A model generated the notes under the pieces. It saw only the letters and a list, made by a program, of their open reading frames with translations, was not told the DNA's origin and made no database searches. A stretch of DNA of 64,000 bases from assembly GCA_018350325.1 (NCBI GenBank), contig JAEVLN010000005.1, positions 4,438,393-4,502,392 of the forward strand. Reading direction: 5' to 3'. Each line of letters starts with the position of its first letter. Position 1 is the first letter of the stretch. Below are positions 10,981 to 21,688 of this stretch, in pieces. The stretch is from Globodera rostochiensis. Taxonomy: Eukaryota > Nematoda > Chromadorea > Rhabditida > Heteroderidae. Position numbers and translations under genes: made by a program.

Positions 10981-13900
10981 TCACCGATCGGCCGCACTGA
11001 TTTCTGATGTCCTCTTCGCCGTCTGCACAGCTCCTTGGCGATCCCTTTTGCCCGCGGGGTTGCCGCCATCGTTGTCCTCCTCCCCCTCCTCCTGCTCGTT
11101 GTTGTTGTACACTTTGTCCACAATTTTGCGCTTGATCCGCCCAATGTGCCGCACGTCGTAGCTGGGCATGAACGTGGGTGCCCAGTCCTGCTCGACAATG
11201 TTGTCCGCCAGGCGAAGCGCGGACAATGCCATGGACAGAATCTGTGGGGTCAGGACTGGACTAAAATCCAAAAACAAAATGAGTACCGCAACAGCGAGCG
11301 TCCTCGGCTTGTGGTCTAGCACGATTTGTGGCTGTGCATACAGATCCTGGGGAGCAACAAACAATGTTAGGCTTTCTAGAGCTGTGCGAGACGTACATTT
11401 TCCGGGGAAATTCGTATGCAGAATCTGGAAAATTCACGGAAAACACCACCCCCTCCCTATACGCTGTAAACTGAAACCAAATCGCCCAGTCGTGGGCCTC
11501 GAAATAAGCGAGTCGTGTAAAATGTCGGGTCAACCGGTTTTGGAACGGTTCAAAAAATGACAATGGTTTTTAACCGGGTTCAAGCAGTACGGGGCACATA
11601 AACCTGGGGGTTTTCCGGACTCTTACCAAGCTATTCTCTCGGGATTCGAAATTACCATTCCCCTATCATACCAGGGTCAAGCAAGTCCACAGCTGATTGT
11701 TGTTTTTGTCAAAATATAATGCATCCCAAATTTGGAGTGATCAATACCGGCGTCTGGTCCCAACCAAAAATCCCTTTTTTTCTCGAACAACAACCAGCAG
11801 TACAACATGTCCCCGACAACGACAACAACAACAACAATCACCTGCAGGAACATGGCGGACACCCGGCACACGTCGTCAGCGCGTCGTCCAAACGTGTTCG
11901 GGTACCAGTCGCGCAGCAACCGCACCATCAGAATAAGATCCTGTGGATTGGTACAAATGTTTCATACCGGATAATAGGCCAAAATGTGGCATTTCATAAA
12001 AAAGGGGAGGGACAAAAAATGTGCCAAAACCCGGGGGGAGGGGGAACCTACGGCACGGCACGCCCACGCCCGTTGCCTGATGGGGATGTTCAAAGTTGAG
12101 TCGAAAGCGCAGGAAACGGAGCACGACCAGCTCCATCTCGACGAGGCCTTCGCGCAACGCGTAGGACAGGTCGCCAATCTCCAGCGGCGCCATGTCTGCA
12201 TGGAGAATGCTGTGAATTGGACCAAATTTGCGCCAAAGGAATTGTATTGTAACAAATGTATAGAAATTTTTCTAATAAATTATAATTTTTAAAAAATGTC
12301 GCCTAATTGATGCCTAAAAATTTTTAACTTTTCTGAAAATCGCCTCACTGTGCGCTAACCAAAAAAACAAAAAAAATTTGTTCACTTTCAAAAACCAAAT
12401 CGAAAACATCTTAGTTTGAAATGATTTCCCTGGTAATCAGCACATCTCGAGACCACCAAAAACAAAATTTTAAATCACAAAAACAAAAAGGCTACGCTCA
12501 ACTTTAACTGAAAGCCATTCGAAAGCTCTCGTAGAATTGAAGCTGTTCATAAGCTAAGCAAAAAAAACTTATACCCCTCCCCCCCCCCCCGTTAAAAAAA
12601 CATTTCTAAGTCAAGAACAGGTGTTTCTAGAAGTATTCGGGAGCGTAGAATCCGAATCTGACATCCATTCCGATACAATTTCGAACTCCAGACCCGAATT
12701 GAAACAATTTTGAACAATCGTATTTTTCCAAAAATCAATGTTTGCCTCAAAATCATTCAAACAAGCATAAAACTAATTGAGGGAGGGGGCACCAGCTGCA
12801 AAAGCAAGGACGTAGCCAGGGGGGGGGGGGAATTTCCCCCCCCCTCGAAATTACAATTTTTTGATCAATTTTATTAATAAATTGCCATCAAAAATCGAAA
12901 AATTTTTTCCGGCGGCGCCTATCAGCACCGCTCCTGGCGCTCCAAACATTTTTTTGTGTCCAAAATTCCGCACACAATTTTTTTGTTGGCATTTCGGTTA
13001 CAAACTTTTGTGTGCGTTTCCAATTAATTTTTGTTTTTCAAAAAAAAAGAAAAGAATTTAAATAAAACCTGTAGGACACGTTCATGACGTCACGCGTGTT
13101 GACGTGCGCGTCATTTGTCACTTTGCCGGCCACCAGCACACACGCGGCGGCCATTGTCTTGAAAAGTGAACGGTAATAGTTAAAGTTTATTACCCCCCCC
13201 CCTTTTTTTTACAAAAATAATTTGATATTTCTAGGGATATTCAGAGGCGTAAAATGCGATTCTAACATCCATTTTCGACCGATTTTGAACCCCCGGAAAA
13301 CCGGAATTCGAACAATTTTTGAAAATTCAAAATTTTCCAAAAATTAATTTTGGCCTCAAAAACATTCAAAAAAGAGCATGAATTCAATTATTATTTGCTT
13401 TTTCGTAGTAATTTAATACTTTTTGAATGGTTTAAATCGTTTAACAAAAATGCAATAAACAGCAAAAAAAAAAATCGACTTTTTGTTGGCTACGGCCTTG
13501 GCCTCAGAGCATTCATTTTGAATTTTTGGTGTTTTTTTGGAGCAAAAAAAATTTTTCTAAAATTTAATTGGCCAAAAAAACAACAAAACAACGAACAAAT
13601 GGACAAATTTGGTCGGCGGGAAATGTCTTCTGACGCAGCACGCGATGACAATACACTGACGCAAATGCAATGGTCAACGAGTCGGCGCGAAGGCGAATGC
13701 CTGCAAAAAAAAAGAAGAAAAAATTTTTTTGTTTAATTTTTTTCTTGTAAATCTGTCGATGGGCACAATTTTTCTTAAATCACATGGACCCGGACTACCA
13801 AAGTCCCGGTAAAAGCCTAGTCCAGGCTCCCCGTCCGGTCTACGATTTTCGGGGATTCCTGCTGTTCATGATGCTTTCGAGAAAATATCAGAGTTTTCGG

Positions 13901-14058
13901 AGTCCTCGGGGAACCGGTCGGGAGTCCGATTTCAAAAAAAAAAAACAATTTTTTCTTTGTTAAACCGTTTATTTAATCTAACAACCTGTTCCCACAATAA
14001 ATTCGAATATTGGACGATGGTCTGGCGATAAAGTCGCTGCTGTTGTTGTCGTCGCCAT
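10981..14058 (-). CDS. CCNQ: Cyclin Q (CCNQ/FAM58-like cyclin)
   Basis: Cyclin Q activates CDK10 in animals. Six exons on the minus strand: 14058-13986, 13700-13597, 13157-13069, 12209-12077, 11940-11842 and 11346-10981. All phases agree, giving 287 aa. Cyclin-box segments match the family: FEFIVGTGIRLRADSLTIA, then AGKVTNDAHVNTRDVMNVS, then VEMELVVLRFLRFRLNFEHP, then LLRDWYP, then RTLAVAVLILFL. The last exon adds an acidic, lysine-rich tail of about 45 residues, longer than in the human protein. The fourth intron must use a GC donor (CAG|GCAACG at 12076) to keep the HPHQ-DLILM join. Introns carry repeats: a palindrome element at 12880-12935 and two copies of a CCGAATCTGACATCC repeat near 12650 and 13260. 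Convergent with the zinc-finger gene. Confidence 0.88.
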
Positions 14059-14239
14059 GCGTTTTTTCAAAGAAACAAAATTTGTGATTTTAAAAGATTT
14101 TTTTAAAAAAAATCGTCGGACGGTGACGGACAAAAAAAACCAATTAAGGAGAAGCAAATGAAAGCTTTTTTCTCTGACCGAGTTGGGACAGAGAAATGTG
14201 TCATTTTTTCCCTTAAAATTTATCAATTGAATGACCTGT

Positions 14240-14691
14240 CTTTTGCTGTCTGCTCCACACACTTTTCACCTCTCTTTGTCTCTCTCTATCGCACTCTTTT
14301 TGTTAACTCTCTTTCTTTCTTTCTTTTCCCTCCTGAATTATCGCACTATTTTCTTCTGCTGAGAGAATGCTTTCTCCTCCCCTCCCCTCACTTACTTTAT
14401 TATAGCGTGAGAACGCGCGCGTCCGCCCGCTGCCCCCCACCCGCCCGTCCAGTGTATGACCACATCTTTTGTTGTCTGTTCAACACTCTTTTCATGACGC
14501 AATGCGACTCTTTTTGTCTCCATTGCACACTATATTCACTCTCTTCTCTTTTCCTCCTTAATTATCGCACTATTTCTGCTATTTCAACGATTTCTCTGCG
14601 CTCAGGCGTCCAATTTTGGTTCTGTAAAATGCTCCCCATACATTTTCATTTGTGGCGGATGCATTTGTATGCTCCGTTTGGCTGTCTGGGC
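14240..14691 (+). promoter_or_regulatory. Pyrimidine-rich U2 snRNA upstream region
   Basis: From 14395 the sequence is almost identical to the 300 bp before the second U2 gene (33129-33442), so it probably holds the U2 promoter including a proximal element, which I cannot place exactly. Positions 14240-14395 hold a diverged earlier copy of the same CTCTCT...TTATCGCACTATTT block. Confidence 0.6.
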
Positions 14692-14882
14692 ATCGCTTCT
14701 CGGCCTTTTGGCTAAGATCAAAGTGTAGTATCTGTTCTTTACGGCTTAATCTCCGTAACGACCCCTACCGGGGTCAAAAGAGATTAACCAATTTTTGGAA
14801 AATGGTCGCAGCAGGGGGCTTGCTCCCTCTCGACCGCGCGTCGTCCCGGTATTGCACTTACCTCCGGGCACGGCGCATCTCC
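14692..14882 (+). ncRNA. U2: U2 spliceosomal snRNA, copy 1
   Basis: The 5' end ATCGCTTCTCGGCCTTTTGG and the branch-site-pairing segment GTGTAGTATCTGTTCTT are diagnostic of U2. They are followed by a stem ACCCCTACCGGGGT, an Sm site AATTTTTGG, and 3' stem-loops containing GGGGGCTTGCTCCCT and ACCTCCGGGCACGGCGCATC. U2 recognises the intron branch point. The 3' end is set by comparison with U2 length (about 190 nt). The open frame across it is spurious. Confidence 0.95.
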
Positions 14883-14948
14883 CCCACGGGGGAGATTTAT
14901 AAAGAACAAACACCAGCTTTTAAATTTTGCATTTGTATTATTACTGGT

Positions 14949-15316
14949 CAAAGTTTATGCGTCTAATCAAAAGTTTATGCGTACAATCACAAATAAAGCA
15001 TAATTCTCTTAAAATTTATTTTATAAAGATATTAAAAAATCTAAGTTACCTAAGTTGGCATTCAAAATTACGAATTCGTCAATAAAAACTAAAAATTGAG
15101 AATCTAAAACGGGTTTTGAACCGGTTTAAAATTTTGAAAATTAAAGAAGCTGAGAAAGGGAGGTTATTTTTACTTTTGGCGCTGAAGTGTATCCATTTTA
15201 CAATTTTTTCCTTTTTTTTTAAATTTTAAACCGGTTCAAAAACGGATTTAAATTCTCAATTTTTATTTTCAAATTCTGATTGGACGCATAAACTTCGATT
15301 GGACGCATAAACTGAA
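14949..15316. mobile_element. Foldback element with GTTTATGCGT ends
   Basis: The left end carries two AGTTTATGCGT words (14950-14985) and the right end carries two complementary ACGCATAAACT words (15285-15315). Inside, AACCGGTTTAAAATTTT at 15120 is mirrored by AAATTTTAAACCGGTT at 15220. No coding capacity. It lies between the complete U2 copy and the truncated one. Confidence 0.65.
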
Positions 15317-15502
15317 GTAGAGCCGACTTTTGTCCCAGAATTGGTCCTTAAAATTTTGTGTTGAACAAGTTCAAAATTCAGTCAGATTTTTGCAAGCTGA
15401 GATCAGCGAACATATGGCGCGAAGTGTCCCGGGCACAGGTCTGGTCTCCTAAAAAATAACAAAAAAAATTTTGAACGATTAAGCTGTGGTTGGATTTGTA
15501 GT

Positions 15503-15630
15503 ACCCCTACCGGGGTCAAAAGAGATTAACCAATTTTTGGAAATTGGTCGCAGCAGGGGGCTTGCTCCCTCTCGACCGCGCGTCGTCCCGGTATTGCACT
15601 TACCTCCGGGCACGGCGCATCTCCCCTACG
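15503..15630 (+). pseudogene. 5'-truncated U2 snRNA
   Basis: It is nearly identical to the 3' two-thirds of the U2 at 14692, starting at ACCCCTACCGGGGTC. The 5' domain with the branch-site segment is missing, so it cannot work as U2. Confidence 0.9.
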
Positions 15631-15639
15631 GGGGAGATT

Positions 15640-15990
15640 TATAAAAAACTTGTTTTATTGTGTTCGATAACGCAAGATTCCCTAAACCGAAGCCACAAAT
15701 TATCCGAAATTTCGGGTCTCGAAATTTTGCCCAGCCCTGCTCCGGATCCATCCAAATGCTTTCACTTTTAACTCACCATGGCGACATGCACAAAATATTG
15801 AACGTAAACAAAAAAAAAAATTTGCAAAAAAATATATTCAGACTAAAAATACAAGCCATTTGGACAAGAATAAATCTTTTTTTTTTGTTTTGATAAAAAT
15901 ATGATCAACTGTTTGTAAACTGAACTCTAGCCGGCCTAATCAGGGCTCTCAGATCACCTTCAAGAAAATATGGCAATCGGCTCTAAAAAT
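15640..15990 (+). repeat. U2 downstream flank, shared with 33650-34010 and 37130-37340
   Basis: The sequence from TTGTTTTATTGTGTTCGATA through GAACTCTAGCCGGCCTAATC is shared with the other U2 cassette, showing duplication of the whole locus. It grades into AAAATATGGCA repeats at 15960-16270. Confidence 0.8.
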
Positions 15991-16060
15991 ATGGCATTTT
16001 TATGGCATGTTTTCTTAAGGAATTTTCAAAAATGCTAGTTTTTTTGTGGGAGGGAGGGGA

Positions 16061-16135
16061 GCCGTGTAGATAGGCGCCGCCGAAAAATTTTGAATTTTTG
16101 ACTCAATTTATTAAGAGCTTTACAACCAAAAACTT
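16061..16135 (+). repeat. Dispersed GC palindrome element, copy with decayed left arm
   Basis: The right arm GGCGCCGCCGAAAAATTTTG and the flank TTTTTGACTCAATTTATTAA match the other copies. The left arm is GCCGTGTA. Confidence 0.7.
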
Positions 16136-17225
16136 CAAATTGTACGAATCAAAGACACCATTTTCCCTCAAAAAATAGGAAATTTCACAAAGTTCAAAAA
16201 TATGGAAAAATTATGGCAAGTGTGGAAATATCGCAAACAATAAGGCAAATTCCCAAAATTATGGCATTTGCATTAACACAGCGGCTCAATTTTGGGGCTC
16301 TAGTTCGGAAAAGATTTGAATTTTGGCTTAGTGGTCTGTGAGCTTTTCAACAAAAAAAAGGCTGGGGGTTCGAATCCCTTCTATGCAATTACTATTTTTC
16401 GCTGAATTGATTCATCAGTTCACCAAAAAGATAATGCAATAGTTCTATGGGTTGCATACTACTGCAGGGATGCACCCCCAGTGTTACACGTTCTCTCTCG
16501 TTACTCTGGTGTGTCTAACCGTCCCTCTCACTTTTGTACACTATTTCGTCGATTTAGCATTTCTGGGTACAACCTTCTTGAGAGCTATCCAATCGCTTAG
16601 CTCTTGCTTACAAATAGCTTCTACAAATCAAGAGCTTTCGAATGGTACTAAATTTCGAACAATTATTCTTGCACAATAATTTCATATTATTAATCTAATA
16701 ATAATTCTAAATTACATCAAAGAAATATAGAAATGGAGAGCATAATAAAATCATCCTATAGCATTAAGCTATTTCTTATTTTGTTTTCTAGGGATGATGA
16801 AAGTTCGAAATGGATCTAAAGTATAGAACAAAAGTTATGAGTATCGGAATTCGTGATGCTTTTTTTATTGTTGAAAAGAAAGAGTGCTGCTAAAAATTGT
16901 CTGTCATTTTTGAAAATTTTTTCCATTGAATGAAGTGAATTTATTTAGGGCACAGATTTAAGTATATGAACTAAAAAACGTGAAATATTGACTTAAAATG
17001 TGGACTAAAATTAGGGCTGGCCGCGATTTTATAATCCGTGATTTTTGCGTCGTGATTACACGTAAATAGTAGAAAGCATTGGCATTGGCATAATTGGGCC
17101 AATTCCACGTCAGTTCCTAGGCTTTTGCTTTGGTGGGGGTACCGAAAAAAAAAATCGATTTTAGCTGTGCATTTTTGGGTTTTATTGCATTTTTCTTAAG
17201 CAATTTTTTTCAAAAAATAGTTTTT
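16136..17225. other. Intergenic, no gene seen
   Basis: AT-rich DNA. A tRNA-like pair of A-box (TGGCTTAGTGG) and B-box (GGTTCGAATCCC) words lies at 16325-16382 without a convincing cloverleaf. The short frame at 16452-16679 is not recognised. Confidence 0.4.
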
Positions 17226-17300
17226 TCGGCGGGGCCGATAGGCGCCGCCGAGAAAATTTTGAATTTTTGACTCAAATTTGTTAAGAGATCTGCAATTTTA
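17226..17300 (+). repeat. Dispersed GC palindrome element
   Basis: TTCGGCGGGGCC, GATA, GGCGCCGCCGA, then AAATTTTGAATTTTTGACTC and TTAAGAGAT. This is one of the better-preserved copies. Confidence 0.8.
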
Positions 17301-17323
17301 AATCTTGGTTGCCAGACTCAACC

Positions 17324-18427
17324 GGCCAGACCCAACGGCCATACTCAACCGGCCAGACCCAACGGCCAGACTCAACCGGCCAGACCCAACGGCCAGACTC
17401 AACCGGCCAGACCCAACGGCCAGACTCAACCGGCCAGACCCAACGGCCAGACTCAACCGGCCAGACCCAACGGCCAGGCTCAACCGGACAGACCCAACGG
17501 CCAGACTCAACCGGCCAGACCCAACGGCCAGACTCAACCGGCCAGACCCAACGGCCAGACTCAACCGGCCAGACCCAACGGCCAGACTCAACCGGCCAGA
17601 CCCAACGGCCAGACCCAACGGCCAGACTCAACCGGCCAGACCCAACGGCCAGACCCAACGGCCAGACTCAACCGGCCAGACCCAACGGCCAGACTCATCG
17701 GCCAGACCCAACGGCCATACTCAACCGGCCAGACCCAACGGCCAGACTCAACCGGCCAGACCCAACGGCCAGACTCAACCGGCCAGACCCAACGGCCAGA
17801 CCCAACGGCCAGACTCAACCGGCCAGACCCAACGGCCATACTCAACCGGCCAGACCCAACGGCCAGACTCAACCGGCCAGACCCAACGGCCAGACTCATC
17901 GGCCAGACCCAACGGCCATACTCAACCGGCCAGACCCAACGGCCAGATCCAACCGGCCAGACTCAACCGGCCAGACTCAACCGGCCAGACCCAACGGCCA
18001 GACTCAACCGGCCAGACCCAACGGCCAGACTCAACCGGCCAGACCCAACGGCCAGACCCAACCGGCCAGACCCAACGGCCAGACTCAACCGGCCAGACCC
18101 AACGGCCAGACCCAACCGGCCAGACTCAACCGGCCAGACCCAACGGCCAGACTCAACCGGCCAGACCCAACGGCCAGACTCAACCGGCCAGACCCAACGG
18201 CCAGACCCAACCGGCCAGACCCAACCGGCCAGACTCAACCGGCCAGACCCAACGGCCAGACTCAACCGGCCAGACCCAACGGCCAGACCCAACCGGCCAG
18301 ACTCAACCGGCCAGACCCAACGGCCAGACTCAACCGGCCAGACCCAACGGCCAGACCCAACCGGCCAGACTCAACCGGACAGACCCAACGGCCAGACTCA
18401 TCGGCCAGACTCAACCGGTCAGAATCA
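17324..18427 (+). repeat. 27-bp minisatellite of CCGGCCAGACCCAACGGCCA units, about 1.1 kb
   Basis: Half-units GGCCAGACCCAAC and GGCCAGACTCAACC alternate about 80 times with few substitutions. The array is nearly stop-free on both strands, producing frames up to 400 codons of RPDPTARLN-type repeats. There is no signal peptide, start context or flanking exon, so I read this as satellite. A 50-bp relic of it lies at 37961-38012. Confidence 0.9.
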
Positions 18428-18541
18428 ACCGATATTGGCAAAAAAAATAGTAATTTTTCCGACTTGAACCAAATCAAAATATTTATGCTCATTTTTTCTT
18501 CACAGCATTAAAGTCGAATATACAAAATCAACAAGTGAAAT

Positions 18542-19373
18542 TCAAGTTTTCATAATGAATTTGAACAAAGAAATTGACCTTAAATTCGAGTGCCCAATTC
18601 CCTGAACATTTGCCGCGGCATTCTCTTCCACAGAATCGACAGAATTTGGTTTAAATTGCTTTTTCCATTTATAGAAAGTGGTTTTTCCAATTTTCAACAT
18701 TTTTGCAATTTCCTTATCACTAATTTTAGGATTTTGGTCCTTAATTGCATAATAACGTTTCATCAATTCCTTTTGTTCGTTATGGTTATGTTGTGGTCCT
18801 GTTAAATAATTTTAATTAAAATAAATAAATAATAAAATTGGGCCCGAAATACTCACTGGTTTGGCAAAGTTTACTTTTCCATCTGTAAATTGTTGTAAAA
18901 CCGAGGCCCAATTCTTTTGCAACATTTTCATTTATTTCATTGGGATAAGAGTTTTTGAATCCGGCCCGCTTTAACTTGGCTTTCATTTGATCAAATTTCT
19001 CTACCAAATTTTTTCGCTCATTTTTATTAAACACTTTTCGACTTGTGAGAGGAAGATTCTGATCAGTTGAATTGGGTTCAATTTGTCCAAGCTGATCAGT
19101 TGAATTGGGTTCAATTTGTCCAAGTTGATCAGTTGAATTGGGTTCAATTTGTCCAATTTGGGTGTTCTGTCGGTCGATTTGGTGATGGACATTTTGTCCA
19201 AAGTTTGTTGGTGCCGGCGTTTTCAAATCTTCGGCTTCACCTTTGTCCCACCAGCCTTCTCCGAATATTTCATCAAATGTTTTGGGCTCCAATTTTACTT
19301 TTACGGATTCGGCTTTGTCGAGTAAATTTGTTGAGAAGAATGTCACCAAAATTAAAATCCAAAATTCTTCCAT
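18542..19373 (-). CDS. Secreted helix-turn-helix family protein, copy B (HTH1 missing)
   Basis: Exon 1 is 19373-18857, intron 18856-18799 (58 bp) and exon 2 is 18798-18542, giving 257 aa in frame. The leader (MEEFWILILV...), acidic block and three GQIEPNSTDQ repeats are intact. After the last repeat the protein jumps straight to the SRKVFNKNER linker, so HTH1 (about 60 residues in copy C) is absent. HTH2 ends TIYRWKSKL and HTH3 ends TFYKWKKQF. The tail is altered: the usual NSNSGSI end is replaced by NLRSISLFKF and a few more residues. In-frame loss of one module suggests the modules are dispensable units. Confidence 0.82.
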
Positions 19374-19640
19374 TTTGGGCAAAAAAGCTCGAATTTAGAG
19401 AGATTAATATTTTATTTGAACAATTTTATAAAATTTAAAGGAAATTCGTTGGGAAAATTTGTCAATTCTTTTGTGTTAAAGAATTCTCTCAAAGTTTTAC
19501 AATATTATTAAATATTATTTATCTTTAAATGATTGAAAGTAATAAATGATAGTCCACAATTGAAATTTCATATAAATCATATTCTTTAATAATTATTTAA
19601 CACTCGTAATCAATAATATTGCTGGCATTTCTTTTTCCGA
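19374..19640 (-). promoter_or_regulatory. Conserved upstream block of copy B, shortened
   Basis: It has the family AGCTTTTTTGCCCAAA leader (4 bp shorter before the ATG), a CTCTCTAAATTCG, the TAAATAATATTTAATAA tract and one ATTATTGATTACGAGTG phrase. The ATGTCA doublet is not evident. Confidence 0.5.
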
Positions 19641-20084
19641 TAAATCATAAAAATTTTTATGAATAGCCCGAATGAAAAATTATTAAAATTTATAATTAAT
19701 TTGCTTGGAGGAAAAACGAATTTTTTTCGTTACATTTCCTCGAGTCTGATATTTGCACATATTTAATGCTTTTTTAGATTTCCGGACCCCAAAAATGTCA
19801 AATTTTGATTCGAGTTAATAACTTGAAGATTTGATCATCGCTGATTTGGTTTAATCATTTTGATTTACTTGTAAAGATTGGATCATCTGAGGAGACCTTT
19901 TTTTTGTCTGGTCTCTGATCAGGCTTACTCAACTTTTTGGTCATTGATCTGTTTGTGGCTTTTGTGATCGTGATCAGGGATGGTAAGGAAATCTAATTTG
20001 AAAAACACGGAAACATTTATGAACGGAAAACACGGAAAAATGGGAAACGGGCCATCCCGGATTCCGATCAATCATGGGGAGCAG
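19641..20084. other. Intergenic, no gene seen
   Basis: AT-rich DNA with scattered GATCATC words near 19855-19980. No features supported. Confidence 0.4.
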
Positions 20085-20605
20085 TTCAACTCGCCGACGC
20101 CGACTCGCCGATGGTCAACTCGCCGACTCGCCAATGGTCAACTAGCCGACGGTTGACCTGCCGATAATAGTTAATTTTGTTTTATCTATCAACTCAACTT
20201 TTTTAAATATAAAAATCAGACTTCTAACAATCTCAATTTATGCTCTGGGAAAAATTTGCGACAATCATGAAGAATTGAGGTCCCGACTGAAACAAATGCT
20301 AAAATTTTGGTGTTTATAAGTTTAAATGCATGTTTTCTAGGGTGCATATAAACGTAGGGCACGAATTAGAGCTCTCGGGTTTTGCAAATGTCGACCCCCG
20401 AACGCGAATTCGAACATTTTTCAAAGTTTCAAATACAACCCTTTTTTTTTTGGTTTGACTAATTTTTTAATTCCGCCATATTTTTTTTCAAGACTAAATT
20501 GAAATTGTTAGAAGTCTGATTTTTTATATTTAAAAAAGAGATAAAACAAAATTAACTATTATCGGCGAGTCGAACCGTCGGCGAGTCGCCGTTAATTCCC
20601 AGGGG
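20085..20605. mobile_element. Foldback element with CTCGCCGA-repeat ends
   Basis: The left arm runs from repeated CGCCGAC...TCAACTCGCCGA words to CGATAATAGTTAATTTTGTT and TTTTAAATATAAAAATCAGA. The right arm at 20495-20600 is the reverse complement, ending GTCGGCGAGTCGCCG. The centre is non-coding. I did not find a clear target duplication. Confidence 0.65.
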
Positions 20606-21317
20606 TGCAAAAAAGCTCATTAACCCAAAAATAAAAACGATGCGTTGAATTTTTCTGGAGGTTTTTTCATCGATCAAGATTATTTGGCCACCCTTCCGCA
20701 AGATCAAAACATTTTGTTAAAATTATTAATTTCTCGAACTTTTTCCTCCATTATTTTTCTCAAAGCCAAACTTTGAAATAGATTCAAAAGCTTACATTGG
20801 GTAGAAGTTATCTTCAAGCAAAGGCTAAACGCTCTGGCAACTTACAAAAAAGTTGTGTCCCGAAAAGCTAGAAATTTCGAAAAATTTTTTTTTTATTCTT
20901 CTGGCCATAACTTCTTTGGGTGGTTTCAATCGCTTAGCCTTTGCTTGTTGATAGCTTCTCCTCATTATAAGCTTTTGAATGGTATCAAAATGTTTGATTT
21001 GGTTGGCTTTGAAAAAATTTAAGACAAAATAAATAAGAGGTGGAATGAATTGTCCTGCGTCCGTCTTCCACCAGCCTTGATTCAAAGTTCAATTCTACTT
21101 TGATCGCAAACTTTAATAGCAAATAATTATGCCACCAATTTGGCAGAAAAAATTAGCTTTTTAAAAAAAATTTGGGGATTCGAGACACTTTTTGCTGTGG
21201 GGGGATTCGAACCGGGGGGATTCGGACCGGTAGCCGGTAAGACAAACAACAACAAGAATATTGGGGGGGGGCCTCTAGTTGAATGTTTGTAAGATTTCGA
21301 AACTTTCCGGATTTCCG
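20606..21317. other. Intergenic, no gene seen
   Basis: AT-rich DNA with weak similarity to the GGCCATAACTTTTTTG stretch at 2540. A doubled GGGGGGATTCGAAC motif at 21200-21230 looks like a reversed tRNA B-box but no tRNA folds around it. Confidence 0.4.
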
Positions 21318-21688
21318 GGAATTCCTGACATTTTAATCAATCACCATTTTTATAACAAAATTTAATAAAAATATTTATGTAATGTCAGGAATATTGATTT
21401 GGACCAGGTTCAAAAGGGGTATATTGATTCGGGTGAGAGATAATTATTAAAAGAATATGATTTATATGAATAAATATGCCCATTTATAATTGTGGGCTGT
21501 CATTTATTACTTTCAATAATTTTTTTTAAAGCTAAATAATATTTATTAATATAGTAAATAAATTGTAGAAATTTAGCCAGAATTTCTTTAAAACAAATAA
21601 ATTGACAAATTATCGAATTTTCCTTTAAATTTATAATTATTCAAAATAAATATTAATCTTTCTAAATTCAGAGGTTTTTGCCCTATAA
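21318..21688 (+). promoter_or_regulatory. Conserved upstream block of copy C
   Basis: TAATGTCAGGAATATTGATT, AGGTTCAAAA and a second ATATTGATTCGGGTGAG are followed by ATGATTTATATGAATAAATA, GGGCTGTCATTTATTACTTT, the TAAATAATATTTATTAATAT tract, TCTAAATTCAG and the leader. Confidence 0.65.

Noticed and set aside
10962..11319. Frames antisense to the cyclin Q last exon
   Set aside because: Shadows of the GC-rich coding exon. The minus-strand frame matches the cyclin Q family and the others match nothing I recognise.
14158..14966. Frames across the U2 region
   Set aside because: They run through the U2 promoter and RNA gene, and the duplicate at 33.4 kb gives the same artefacts.
16322..16390. Possible tRNA (A and B box words)
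   Set aside because: No paired acceptor stem or anticodon arm. Similar box pairs at 43373-43420 and 60400-60455 also fail to fold.
17305..18511. Plus-strand frames of 381 and 400 codons
   Set aside because: Stop-free minisatellite read in overlapping frames, with open frames on the opposite strand too. No leader or splice context.
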